The notes beneath the pieces were generated by a model. That model had not been told where the DNA came from, did no database searches, and saw only the letters and a program-made list of their open reading frames with translations. A stretch of DNA of 61,055 nt from Bacteroidales bacterium (GTDB taxonomy: Bacteria > Bacteroidota > Bacteroidia > Bacteroidales > WCHB1-69), in NCBI GenBank assembly GCA_017962275.1, contig JAGCVQ010000101.1, positions 1 to 61,055 on the forward strand, written 5' to 3'. Within the stretch, counting starts at the first letter, position 1; the number at the start of each line of letters is the position of its first letter. The translations under genes and the position numbers were made by a program. Positions 1-7,419 of the stretch are shown here, one piece after another.

Positions 1-77
1 GGCACGCCGTCCTAGAAGGGAGACAATGCGGGTACTCGGCCGGTCTGAATGTCGGAGGGGGACTTTTTCAGCGGGCT

Positions 78-105
78 CAAAATTTTGCGTCTCTACGGCG
101 AGACG
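78..105. repeat. Partial TGTAG-family palindrome
   Basis: The run CAAAATTTTGCGTCTCTACG followed by GCGAGACG matches half of the perfect palindrome at 41449-41468, including the AAAATTTTGCGTCT core, and then diverges. It is read as a decayed copy of the same dispersed family. Confidence 0.5.
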
Positions 106-161
106 TATGTCACACCCACACATCATTCACTTCTTCTGCCGGAGGCAGATCCTTTCAGTAA

Positions 162-181
162 CCCCATACGGCAGTATGGGG
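162..181. repeat. Hairpin CCCCATAC/GTATGGGG
   Basis: Perfect 8-bp arms around a 4-nt loop (GGCA). Related CCCCACAC/GTGTGGGG-type hairpins occur at 424-443, 8326-8353 and 50841-50880, so this belongs to a dispersed hairpin family. There is no T-tract, so it is not a typical terminator. Confidence 0.6.
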
Positions 182-423
182 TGGTGCGCACCGACAGGCC
201 ACGGTCGCCCGGCATATACCCTACCCTCACCCACCCCGCAACGATGGACGTGTCACCCTCTGGGGTGTCGATGTCCTGTCTGCCCTGATGTCCGACAATG
301 CCGAGATGCTCGGCAGACATCTACTACTCATCGACAGGACTGCGACATGCGACTGCGCCGTCCTCCTCGTCCGTGGAGCCCTGGCGCATAGCGGCAACGT
401 CCTCCATACCGGCACGGTCACAG

Positions 424-443
424 CCCCACACTCCCGTGTGGGG
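424..443. repeat. Hairpin CCCCACAC/GTGTGGGG
   Basis: Perfect 8-bp arms with a TCCC loop. It is followed by GTTACTGAGAGG and a second GC-rich stem (CTCTCTCCGAGAG). The order of hairpin, GTTA and second hairpin resembles the element at 50841-50923. Confidence 0.6.
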
Positions 444-715
444 TTACTGAGAGGTGCTCTCTCCGAGAGCGGGAATAAAGAAAAGTATGCCTTGGTAAAT
501 ATCACGGGACGAACCAGAGAAGCCTCTCGTTCAACACCACGCAAAAAGAAAGTGGAGCCATCATTCAACAGTCTCCACTCGGCAGGGCCTGGACTCCCTG
601 TTAGTAAGATACTGAAGAACAAGCCCCACCGTATTGGCATAAACGCCGAAAATCTCACAATTTTTCAAATCTGAAGGGCAGGCAACGGGCTTGTCGCGGA
701 TTGGGATTAATTTTG

Positions 716-723
716 TACTTTTG
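716..723 (+). promoter_or_regulatory. Bacteroidota -7 box for the CDF exporter
   Basis: TACTTTTG lies 22 bp before the ATG at 745. It rules out the longer in-frame start at 691, which would begin upstream of the promoter. Confidence 0.7.
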
Positions 724-744
724 CGCCAGAAAACCCAATGGACT

Positions 745-1866
745 ATGCAAAAGGAAAATGCTGCCGACCGTTCCCAGAAAATCATCCGCACCAGCGTCAT
801 CGGCATCGGGGCCAATGTGCTGCTGGCGGCGTTCAAAGCGGCGGTGGGACTGCTGGCCAATTCAGTGGCCATCGTGATGGACGCGGTGAACAACCTCAGT
901 GACGCGCTGTCGAGCGTGATCACCATCGTGGGGACAAAGCTCTCTACCCGCCCCGCCGACCGCAAGCACCCTTACGGACACGGCCGCATCGAGTATTTCA
1001 GCGCGATCATCATCGCCGTCATCGTTCTCTCGGCCGGTATCACCTCGCTCATCGAATCGGTGAAGAAGATTTTCGCGCCCACCACGCCGGAATACACCTC
1101 CGTGACGCTCGTGGTCATCGTCGTGGCCATCGCGGTGAAGCTGCTTTTGGGCCGCTACGTGAAAAGACAGGGCGAGAAACTGAAGAGCGACGCGCTGATA
1201 GCATCCGGCTCCGATGCCCTCTTCGACGCCATCATCACGCTGGCGACACTTGTCTCCGCCGGCATCATGCTGCTGTGGAACGTCTCGATTGACGGCTACC
1301 TCGGCGCGTTGATTTCCCTCATCATCATCAAGGCCGGTGTCGATATGTTGGCATCACCCGTCAACGAGCTGTTAGGCGCGAGGGTTTCGGAGGAGTTGGT
1401 GCACGACATCAAACAGGAAGTGATGGCCTTCGAGGGCGTTCACGGCGTTTACGACATCATCTTGCACAATTACGGCCCCGAAGTGATGATCGGTTCGCTG
1501 CACATCAGTGTCAACGACACGATGGACGCCTACCAGATTCACGGTCTGACGCGCAAGATCTCGGAGAAGATGTACCTGCAGCACGGCATCATCATGACGG
1601 TGGGCGTGTATGCGATTGCCACGGGAACGAACAAGCGCACGGAGCTGCAGAACGTTGTCCTGCAGACTCTTGGCCGCCACAAAGAGGTCACCCAAGTCCA
1701 TGGATTCTACTATTTCGAGCAGGAGAACCGTGTTTCGGTGGATGTGGTCCCCGACACTTCGGTCCGCGACGAGAAACTCCTCTGCCAACAGCTCGTCACC
1801 GAACTCAAACCGCTATTGCCCGATGTGGAACTGAGCGTGGTGATCGACCACAACTACAGCGAATAG
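745..1866 (+). CDS. Cation diffusion facilitator (CDF) family metal exporter
   Basis: This 373-residue membrane protein probably exports divalent metal (Zn, Fe, Mn or Co) in exchange for protons. Transmembrane helices fill roughly residues 15-215. Two metal-site patterns are visible: DAVNNLSD at about 46-53, and a second near 165 of the form SDALFD, where many Zn transporters have HxxxD. The loop KHPYGHGRIE is a CDF signature. After the usual cytoplasmic domain (about 215-290) comes an extra C-terminal module of about 80 residues that looks like a second copy of the dimerisation fold. The ATG at 745 follows the promoter directly. The next gene is a ZIP importer with its own promoter, so the two may balance the same metal. 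The family call is firm; the metal is not determined. Confidence 0.92.
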   Translation: MQKENAADRSQKIIRTSVIGIGANVLLAAFKAAVGLLANSVAIVMDAVNNLSDALSSVITIVGTKLSTRPADRKHPYGHGRIEYFSAIIIAVIVLSAGITSLIESVKKIFAPTTPEYTSVTLVVIVVAIAVKLLLGRYVKRQGEKLKSDALIASGSDALFDAIITLATLVSAGIMLLWNVSIDGYLGALISLIIIKAGVDMLASPVNELLGARVSEELVHDIKQEVMAFEGVHGVYDIILHNYGPEVMIGSLHISVNDTMDAYQIHGLTRKISEKMYLQHGIIMTVGVYAIATGTNKRTELQNVVLQTLGRHKEVTQVHGFYYFEQENRVSVDVVPDTSVRDEKLLCQQLVTELKPLLPDVELSVVIDHNYSE

Positions 1867-1875
1867 AGACAATAC

Positions 1876-1906
1876 CGTAGGTCTGCCGCAATGCGACAGC
1901 CCTACA
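1876..1906. repeat. TGTAG-family palindrome, degenerate copy
   Basis: CGTAGGTCTG, then CCGCAATGCGA, then CAGCCCTACA: imperfect arms around a GCC-GCAATGCG centre. It is nearly the same as the repeated 25-bp unit at 49728-49810. It lies directly behind the CDF stop codon. Confidence 0.65.
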
Positions 1907-1979
1907 TTTTTCACCAGTTCTGATGACTCCATTGCCCTTTTTCATCATAAATTGCGAGAAACAAAAGCGGGGAAATTCC

Positions 1980-1987
1980 TATTTTTG
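1980..1987 (+). promoter_or_regulatory. -7 box for the ZIP transporter
   Basis: TATTTTTG, 20 bp before the ATG at 2008. Confidence 0.7.
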
Positions 1988-2007
1988 CAGCCTAAAGAAG
2001 AAATAAT

Positions 2008-2784
2008 ATGAATCCTGTCATTATCGGAATATTACTGCCTTTGTTGGGCACCATGCTGGGGTCGGCGTTTGTCTTTTTCATGAAAAAGGAGATCCCCGAC
2101 CGGCTGCAGAAGACGCTGTTGGGGTTCGCCAGCGGCGTGATGGTGGCGGCCAGCGTCTGGTCGCTGCTGATCCCGAGCATCGATATGGCGAGCACCTCGC
2201 TTGAGGGTCTCCGGAGTGTGCTACCTGCCGCTGTGGGTTTCCTGTTGGGCATGGGTTTCCTGCTGCTGATTGACGAACTGACACCGCACTTGCACCTCGG
2301 GGCGGAAAAGGCCGAGGGTCCGCGGTCGAAGTTGTCGCGCACCGCCATGTTGGCGCTCGCCGTCACCATCCACAACCTGCCCGAGGGCATGGCCGTGGGT
2401 GTGGTGTTCGCGGGCGAAGCGCAGGGACTGACGCTCAGCGCGGCATTGGCGGTCAGCATCGGCATCGCCATCCAGAACATCCCCGAAGGCGCCATCATCT
2501 CGATGCCCATGCACGCGGAGGGCAACTCCCGCTGGCGCTCGTTCCTCATCGGTTCGCTGAGCGGTGTGGTGGAACCCATCGGCTCCATAGCCATCTTGCT
2601 GCTGGCCTCCGTGTTGGGTGTCGCCCTACCCTATCTGTTGGCCTTCGCCGCCGGTGCCATGATGTACGTGGTGGTCGAAGAGCTCATCCCCGAAACCGCC
2701 GAAGGCACCCACACCAACCTCTCCACCATCGGTTTCGCCATCGGCTTCGTGCTGATGATGGTGATGGATGTGGTGTTGGGGTAA
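2008..2784 (+). CDS. ZIP family metal transporter (ZupT-like)
   Basis: This 258-residue inner-membrane protein would import Zn2+ and possibly Fe2+ or Mn2+. It has about eight hydrophobic helices. The two conserved metal-binding helices are clear: HNLPEG at 122-127 and NIPEG at 157-161, with a further His at 169. A His-containing loop (LTPHLHLG) lies near 92-98. The length is normal for bacterial ZupT-type proteins. The start is the ATG after the promoter at 1980. It follows the CDF exporter with a palindromic repeat in between, so it is a separate transcription unit. Substrate preference cannot be read from the sequence. Confidence 0.92.
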   Translation: MNPVIIGILLPLLGTMLGSAFVFFMKKEIPDRLQKTLLGFASGVMVAASVWSLLIPSIDMASTSLEGLRSVLPAAVGFLLGMGFLLLIDELTPHLHLGAEKAEGPRSKLSRTAMLALAVTIHNLPEGMAVGVVFAGEAQGLTLSAALAVSIGIAIQNIPEGAIISMPMHAEGNSRWRSFLIGSLSGVVEPIGSIAILLLASVLGVALPYLLAFAAGAMMYVVVEELIPETAEGTHTNLSTIGFAIGFVLMMVMDVVLG

Positions 2785-2841
2785 CCATCACCACACTGCG
2801 TGCGTGAAGCCTCTCCGAGGCTATGCGCCCATGGTGAATGG
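2785..2841. repeat. Compound hairpin element
   Basis: An imperfect long-range stem (CCATCACCA against TGGTGAATGG) encloses CACTGCGTGCG and the small stem GCCTCTCCGAGGC. The parts recur in the elements at 8326, 44850 and 50841. It sits between convergent genes and may help end transcription, although it lacks a T-run. Confidence 0.5.
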
Positions 2842-2909
2842 TCGACAAAATAAAAATACAAGTCAAGAAGGGGAAATTTCAAAAAAAAATAGTTTTGTTT
2901 CTGATTGTT

Positions 2910-3713
2910 CTATTGCGCGTCCGCCATCAGGTCTTTGCGGCCGATGAGACTGAAAATCGTGATCTTGTTGTCTTCGTTGAGGATCCGCAATGTCCGGAGG
3001 ATTTCGCCCAATGTGGAGCCGCTGGTGGCCACATCGTCCACCACCAGCACGTTCTGGTTCCGGATTCTGGAACAGAGCAACTCGTCTTTTTCAGTGGCGA
3101 ATTTCAGAAAGTTCATCATATACGGACGGAACCGACTTTTCTTAACATCCTTTGCGATAGTGAAATACTCTTTTTGATGGATTAAATCAAGCATTTGCTG
3201 GATGTTTTGCTTCACTTCTTGCTTCTGCGTTTCGGTGTAGCGCGGACGACCGTTTTCCAGCACATCATCAAGATATTGCTCCTCGTATGCCTCCATATCG
3301 AATGAAATATTAGAAGGCAATGACTTAATCAACTGCATTTTACACAGAGACGGCTGCGCGAAACGATAAATGTACCGCAGCATATATTGGTTCACCCTGC
3401 TCGACGATTCGGGCATCACCACCAAATTGTAATCGTAAAGGTTGATTTTATGGCTGAGATTGTCCACCGCCTTCTTGATGAAAGCGGTCAGGTCGGGATG
3501 TGCCTGAAGCGGTTCGGAGAATTTGACATATTTGATGAACGCGCTGCGCACCGAGCCGTCCACATCATCCGCGAACTCATACCCATAGTAGAAGCATCTG
3601 CCGAACGCCTCCACCTGGTAGCCTCCGCCCGTGAGCCGCACGATGTCGCCCTGTCCGTCGTGTTCAAAATCGAGCACAAACTGCTGCCGTTCATAGTCAA
3701 AGGTTATTCCCAT
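2910..3713 (-). CDS. Phosphoribosyltransferase-family protein
   Basis: This is a cytoplasmic protein of 267 residues. Near residues 225-238 it carries VLVVDDVATSGSTL, the PRPP-binding loop of type I phosphoribosyltransferases (two acidic residues followed by a TSGST-type phosphate loop). The N-terminal half (KINLYDYNLVVMPESSSRVN) could supply the rest of the fold, but I do not recognise a named enzyme. It is longer than hypoxanthine or orotate PRTases and has no ComF zinc finger. The start is the ATG at 3713; the upstream TTG lies inside the promoter. It is transcribed divergently from the AlkZ-related gene. The base-side substrate is unknown. Confidence 0.75.
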   Translation of the reverse strand: MGITFDYERQQFVLDFEHDGQGDIVRLTGGGYQVEAFGRCFYYGYEFADDVDGSVRSAFIKYVKFSEPLQAHPDLTAFIKKAVDNLSHKINLYDYNLVVMPESSSRVNQYMLRYIYRFAQPSLCKMQLIKSLPSNISFDMEAYEEQYLDDVLENGRPRYTETQKQEVKQNIQQMLDLIHQKEYFTIAKDVKKSRFRPYMMNFLKFATEKDELLCSRIRNQNVLVVDDVATSGSTLGEILRTLRILNEDNKITIFSLIGRKDLMADAQ

Positions 3714-3737
3714 GTCGTTATCTCTTTTTTCCAGCGG

Positions 3738-3745
3738 CAAAAATA
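3738..3745 (-). promoter_or_regulatory. -7 box for the PRTase-like gene
   Basis: TATTTTTG on the minus strand, 24 bp before the ATG at 3713. It is back to back with the plus-strand promoter at 3787. Confidence 0.65.
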
Positions 3746-3786
3746 GTAAAAAAGCTAAAACAAGCGCTTCTTTGTTGCAATTTTTC

Positions 3787-3794
3787 TATTTTTG
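3787..3794 (+). promoter_or_regulatory. -7 box for the AlkZ-related gene
   Basis: TATTTTTG, 48 bp before the ATG at 3843, leaving an A-rich leader of about 40 nt. Confidence 0.65.
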
Positions 3795-3842
3795 CGGAAA
3801 AATTGAAAAAACAAACTCTGAAACGGAAACTCTGGAAAAGAC

Positions 3843-4511
3843 ATGAAACACGCTGAGATATACAACCCTGTGCTGCTGATGGAGCTGATTCAGCAGATCG
3901 GATTTCTGCCGCTGCTGGACAGTGGCGTTTTCGGCTATTCGGCGGAGGAAGTCGTGAGCGAGGACTGCCGATATGTGACCTTTTCCGACGGAGGTTGGGA
4001 CTGGCCGTTGTGGAAATGGAAAGGTCCGATTGTGTCGGAAGGCGGCTGCATGTATGGCAAATTTTTCGCCAACAAGGCGGGCTTCATCAGTCGGGAGTGG
4101 TGGTCCGATTTCTGCAACTACCGCCGCCACCGATACCCCGCGCCTGAAGAGGGTAGCATTGAGGAGGCCATCCTGCTAACCTTGCGTGAACAAGGAAGTT
4201 TGATTACCCGCGAATTGCGCGCCGCCTGCGGCTTCACTGGCCCGAAGATGCGCAGTCGTTTCGACAGCTATGTCACCCGCCTGCAAATGTCCTGCCGCAT
4301 CGTCACCGAGGACTTCGTCTATCCGAGGGACAAGCATGGTCGCGAATATGGCTGGGGCTGGTCGCTGCTCACCACCCCCGAACGGCTCTACGGCAAGGAG
4401 ATCTGCAACTGTCCGCGCACCCCCGAAGAGTCGTTGCAGCGGATGCTCTCCCATTTCAGAAGTTTTCTGCCGGAGGCTACAGAGAGTCAGATTATGAAGT
4501 TGCTGAAGTGA
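3843..4511 (+). CDS. AlkZ-related winged-helix protein
   Basis: The protein has 222 residues and is rich in Trp (GGWDWPLWKWKG near 55-66, REWWSD near 84-89, YGWGWSLL near 171-178). This pattern fits the short Bacteroidales proteins described as AlkZ-related, distant relatives of the YcaQ/AlkZ winged-helix DNA glycosylases. The middle (ITRELRAACGF..MRSRFDSYVTRLQ) looks like a winged helix-turn-helix. Full-length AlkZ is about 400 residues and has a QxQ/QxD motif that I do not see, so glycosylase activity is doubtful. The 3' flank holds an unrelated CoA-transferase remnant. Confidence 0.6.
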   Translation: MKHAEIYNPVLLMELIQQIGFLPLLDSGVFGYSAEEVVSEDCRYVTFSDGGWDWPLWKWKGPIVSEGGCMYGKFFANKAGFISREWWSDFCNYRRHRYPAPEEGSIEEAILLTLREQGSLITRELRAACGFTGPKMRSRFDSYVTRLQMSCRIVTEDFVYPRDKHGREYGWGWSLLTTPERLYGKEICNCPRTPEESLQRMLSHFRSFLPEATESQIMKLLK

Positions 4512-4544
4512 GGAGCTCCTTTTTTTTACACAACCTATCATAAA

Positions 4545-4679
4545 ATGATGAAAAAGTTGTATTTTCGCAGCTGTGTTAACGATCCCTATGTCATTGCCAA
4601 GAACGACAACATGGTGACCATCAATTCCTGCATCGAAGTGGACCTTCAAGGACAGGTGGCCAGCATCCACCCATGTTAA
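4545..4679 (+). pseudogene. Remnant of 4-hydroxybutyrate CoA-transferase
   Basis: This short frame encodes 44 residues. The stretch NDPYVIAKNDNMVTINSCIE followed by VDLQGQVAS is, from memory, the conserved block in the C-terminal half of 4-hydroxybutyrate/acetyl-CoA transferases (AbfT/Cat2 type), where a NDP.VIAQNDNMVSIN..LEVDL.GQV pattern is usual. The rest of the enzyme, normally about 430 residues, is missing. The next gene is 4-hydroxybutyrate dehydrogenase, the natural pathway partner, which supports the reading. A TATTTTCG box at 4560-4567 inside the remnant could be the promoter of the dehydrogenase. A small functional protein is possible but unlikely. Confidence 0.7.
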
Positions 4680-4731
4680 TTTTCTTCATATAAAACTGGT
4701 CACCAAAGCCCGAATCTTAAAAACTTAAACT

Positions 4732-5847
4732 ATGTTTACCGTAAAAAGCAACATACATCAATTCGACAACTTCGAGCAGTTTGCCCGTGAGTTCCAGTTG
4801 GACTCCGATGACTTGGTCATCACCCAGTCGTTTATCTATGAGCCCTACATCGAGAAGCTCTCCCTGCCCTGTCACTTTGTGATGCAAGAGAAGTATGGTC
4901 TCGGCGAACCGAGTGACGAGATGATTCAGAGCATTATGAACGACCTCTCTGGATGTCGTTACGACCGCATCGTTGCGGTGGGAGGCGGCACTGTCATCGA
5001 CATTGCAAAACTCTTTGCATTAGGCATCCTGCCGAACGTTACCGATGCTTTTGAGCGCAAAATCCCTATCGTGAAGAGGAAGCGGCTTGTTGTCGTGCCC
5101 ACCACATGTGGCACTGGAAGCGAAGTGACCAACATCTCCATCGCCGAACTCAAGCAGCGTCACACCAAACTCGGACTGGCCGACAACGCCATTCTGGCCG
5201 ACGATGCGGTGCTTATCCCGGAACTTTTGACTTCGCTGCCGTTCAAGCCTTACGCTTTCAGCGCCATTGATGCCTTGATTCATGCCACCGAGAGTTTCCT
5301 CTCGCCTAAGGCGACTCCCTACAGCCGACTCTTTTCTGTGGAGGCCATTCGCCTTATTCTGCCCGTCTTTAAGGGCATCGCCGAGCAGGGGCCCGACTAT
5401 CGTCTGGGGCAGCTCGAACCTATGCTGCGCGCCAGCAACTATGCCGGCATCGCCTTCGGCAACGCAGGCTGTGCCGCCGTCCACGCCTTGAGCTATCCGC
5501 TGGGAGGCAACTACCACGTGCCGCATGGCGAAAGCAACTACCAGTTTTTCACCCATATCCTCCATATCTATGCGCGGAAAAAACCTTCGGGGGCCATCAA
5601 GGAACTCAACGAACTGTATGCCTCGTTGCTGGGTTGCGCGTCGGAGCCCGAGGATCTCTATGCCGCTGTTGACAAGGTGCTCTCCTGCATGGTGCCCAAA
5701 CGCCCGCTGCGTGAGTACGGCATGAAGGCAGAGGAATGTGAGACGTTCGCCGACAGCGTGCTGGCCTCCCAGCAGCGTCTGCTGAATAACAACTACGTGA
5801 GTCTCTGCCGTGAGGAAATAGTGGAAGTGTACAAGGCTCTGTATTGA
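4732..5847 (+). CDS. 4hbD: 4-hydroxybutyrate dehydrogenase (iron-containing alcohol dehydrogenase family)
   Basis: This 371-residue cytoplasmic enzyme interconverts 4-hydroxybutyrate and succinate semialdehyde with NAD(H), a step in succinate and 4-aminobutyrate fermentation. Along its whole length it matches the Clostridium kluyveri-type enzyme as I remember it (for instance QEKYGLGEPSDEM at 52-64 and GGNYHVPHGE at 258-267), and the length is the same. The nucleotide loop is VGGGTVID at 83-90. The expected metal ligands are D180, H184, H251 and H265, with the proper 14-residue spacing between the last two. The CoA-transferase that would act next survives only as a fragment just upstream, so the enzyme may now serve another route. 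No standard promoter lies directly before the ATG. Confidence 0.9.
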   Translation: MFTVKSNIHQFDNFEQFAREFQLDSDDLVITQSFIYEPYIEKLSLPCHFVMQEKYGLGEPSDEMIQSIMNDLSGCRYDRIVAVGGGTVIDIAKLFALGILPNVTDAFERKIPIVKRKRLVVVPTTCGTGSEVTNISIAELKQRHTKLGLADNAILADDAVLIPELLTSLPFKPYAFSAIDALIHATESFLSPKATPYSRLFSVEAIRLILPVFKGIAEQGPDYRLGQLEPMLRASNYAGIAFGNAGCAAVHALSYPLGGNYHVPHGESNYQFFTHILHIYARKKPSGAIKELNELYASLLGCASEPEDLYAAVDKVLSCMVPKRPLREYGMKAEECETFADSVLASQQRLLNNNYVSLCREEIVEVYKALY

Positions 5848-5912
5848 ACAAAACACTCCACTGTCAACATAAAAAACATAAATCATTTTATCAGGTAAAA
5901 TCGGATTTTTTG

Positions 5913-5920
5913 TACTTTTG
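5913..5920 (+). promoter_or_regulatory. -7 box for the DUF5714 gene
   Basis: TACTTTTG, 15 bp before the ATG at 5936. This rules out the longer start at 5918, which overlaps the box. Confidence 0.7.
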
Positions 5921-5935
5921 CTGCAAAAACATGTT

Positions 5936-6634
5936 ATGAATCACGAAGAATGCTTGATTTGCGGGGCGCCGCTGGAGTATCTTGAACAGGACACGCTGAT
6001 GGAATGCGTGATATGCCACAAGAAGGAGAACAGCAAGACCCACTGCGTTAACGGCCATTACGTCTGTTCGGAATGCCACACGGCAGGGATGGACACTATC
6101 GTCGGGCTCTGTCTGGCGGAATCATCGAAAAATCCCATTGAAATCATCAACAAGATGATGGAGCTGCCGTTCTGCCATATCCACGGTCCGGAGCACCATG
6201 TGATGGTGGGTGCCGCACTGCTGACGGCCTACAAGAATGCCGGCGGGGAGATTGATTTGCCCAAAGCCCTTGCGGAGATGATGAACCGCGGAAAACAGGT
6301 TCCCGGCGGAGCCTGCGGGTTCTGGGGCGCCTGTGGTGCGGGCATCAGCTCGGGTATGTTCGTCTCTATCATCGCCAAGTCCACCCCATTGTCGCAAGAA
6401 CTATTCTCTTTGCCGCACTGGATGACGGCCAAATCGCTCAGTGCGATCGGCAACATCGGCGGACCGCGCTGCTGCAAACGCGACTCCTACCTTTCTATCC
6501 TCTCCGCCATCGATTTCGTGAAGGAGCATTTCGGCATCGAGATGGAGAAACCGCACATCGTCTGCCAATATTCGGCCCGCAATAACCAGTGCATCGGAGA
6601 GAGGTGCCCGTTTTCGCCTGTGTGCAAACAGTGA
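5936..6634 (+). CDS. DUF5714 domain protein, cysteine-rich
   Basis: The predicted protein has 232 residues. The N-terminus has a zinc-ribbon-like cysteine cluster (CLICG, CVICH, HCVNGHYVC, CHTAG) at about residues 6-55. The main domain contains GGACGFWGACGAGISSGMF near 129-147 and a Cys-rich C-terminus (CQYSARNNQCIGERCPFSPVC). This agrees with the DUF5714 family of anaerobic bacteria and archaea, whose function I do not know. The many paired cysteines suggest metal or Fe-S binding, which is inference. It has its own promoter and is not obviously co-transcribed with 4hbD. Confidence 0.8.
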   Translation: MNHEECLICGAPLEYLEQDTLMECVICHKKENSKTHCVNGHYVCSECHTAGMDTIVGLCLAESSKNPIEIINKMMELPFCHIHGPEHHVMVGAALLTAYKNAGGEIDLPKALAEMMNRGKQVPGGACGFWGACGAGISSGMFVSIIAKSTPLSQELFSLPHWMTAKSLSAIGNIGGPRCCKRDSYLSILSAIDFVKEHFGIEMEKPHIVCQYSARNNQCIGERCPFSPVCKQ

Positions 6635-6785
6635 ACCCTAAATATACCGACAACAGTTTCCACAAACTATTTTCAGCCAGTATTTCAAGCGACACACCGG
6701 ATTATCTCCAAGGGCGTTCAGGGAGAGATATGGAGATGGGTTGCAGGGAAACTAAAAAACTCGAATGAATATGGGAAATAAAGTG

Positions 6786-6793
6786 TATCTTTG
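6786..6793 (+). promoter_or_regulatory. -7 box for the hicBA pair
   Basis: TATCTTTG, 21 bp before the hicB ATG at 6815. The longer in-frame start at 6791 lies inside the box and is rejected. Confidence 0.7.
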
Positions 6794-6814
6794 CAAATTG
6801 AAAAAAATACACCT

Positions 6815-7168
6815 ATGAACAGTAAAACCAACGGAGAATACCGCTTTGCGATTGAGTATTACATCTTTCGAGAGGGCGACAATCTTATAGCATATTGCCC
6901 ATCGCTTGATATCAGCACTTCAGGCAAGGACTATAGCGATGCTGTCAAAAATTTCTACGAACGGTTCCAAATTTATATTGAAACCTGCCTTGAAATGGGC
7001 ACCTTGTGGGACGATTTGCGTGACCACGGTTGGAAAGTCACGGAAAAGAAGCTCACGCCTCCGTCATTCAGTCGTCTAGTCCGCAAACCGGAAGTCTCCA
7101 AGCTGCTCGGCGGACACATCAATTACGAAAAGGTGTCGGCACCAATGCGTATTGCAGCAATGGCATAG
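6815..7168 (+). CDS. hicB: HicB-like antitoxin
   Basis: At 117 residues this fits type II antitoxin HicB. The partial RNase H-like fold is visible at the N-terminus: YYIFREGDNLIAYCPSLDIS at about 14-33, followed by TSGKDYSDAVKNFYERFQIY, the usual pattern of HicB antitoxins. It should bind and neutralise HicA and repress its own promoter. I see no certain helix-turn-helix or ribbon-helix-helix at the C-terminus. The partner hicA starts 5 bp after the stop codon. The order antitoxin then toxin is the reverse of the classical hicAB order but is common in Bacteroidota. Confidence 0.82.
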   Translation: MNSKTNGEYRFAIEYYIFREGDNLIAYCPSLDISTSGKDYSDAVKNFYERFQIYIETCLEMGTLWDDLRDHGWKVTEKKLTPPSFSRLVRKPEVSKLLGGHINYEKVSAPMRIAAMA

Positions 7169-7173
7169 AGGAT

Positions 7174-7407
7174 ATGAAAAAACTGTCAAACATAACAGTC
7201 AAGGAATTCCGTGAATTATTGTTGCGCTTGGGTTTGCAACCATTACGGACAGCAGGCGGGCACGAAATATGGATGAAGTCAGGCTTACGACGTACCATCG
7301 TGTTTCAGACACATATTGAGCCAATCCCGGAATTTATTGTCCGTAACACCATACGTGATCTCGGAATGACTCGACAAGAATTCTTGGAGATTCTTGAGTC
7401 TATGTAG
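7174..7407 (+). CDS. hicA: HicA-like mRNA interferase toxin
   Basis: At 77 residues this small protein has the HicA dsRBD-like pattern: an N-terminal helix (TVKEFRELLLRLG), then TAGGHEIWMKSG with the catalytic His at residue 30, then a C-terminal helix pair (FIVRNTIRDLGMTRQEFLEIL). HicA toxins cut mRNA independently of ribosomes until bound by HicB. The ATG at 7174 lies 5 bp after hicB, so the genes are co-transcribed. It is followed after 12 bp by the decayed TonB-dependent receptor. Confidence 0.85.
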   Translation: MKKLSNITVKEFRELLLRLGLQPLRTAGGHEIWMKSGLRRTIVFQTHIEPIPEFIVRNTIRDLGMTRQEFLEILESM

Positions 7408-7419
7408 TTGGTTCTCCTT

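Larger units (their letters stand above)
1..744. other. Repeat-rich stretch without a supported gene
   Basis: No reading frame here resembles a protein I recognise; frames of up to 143 codons on both strands overlap each other and translate to low-complexity, R/P/S/T-rich text. The stretch holds two perfect 8-bp-arm hairpins (162-181 and 424-443), a partial copy of the TGTAG palindrome family (78-105) and, at the right end, the promoter of the metal exporter. It looks like an assembly of dispersed repeats. A degraded gene cannot be excluded. Confidence 0.6.

Noticed and set aside
26..674. Several open frames in the first 700 bp
   Set aside because: They overlap on all frames, cross palindromes, and show no domain; they are more likely repeat DNA.
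4560..4567. TATTTTCG as the promoter of 4hbD
   Set aside because: It lies inside the CoA-transferase remnant about 165 bp from the ATG; possible but not strong enough to list as a separate feature.
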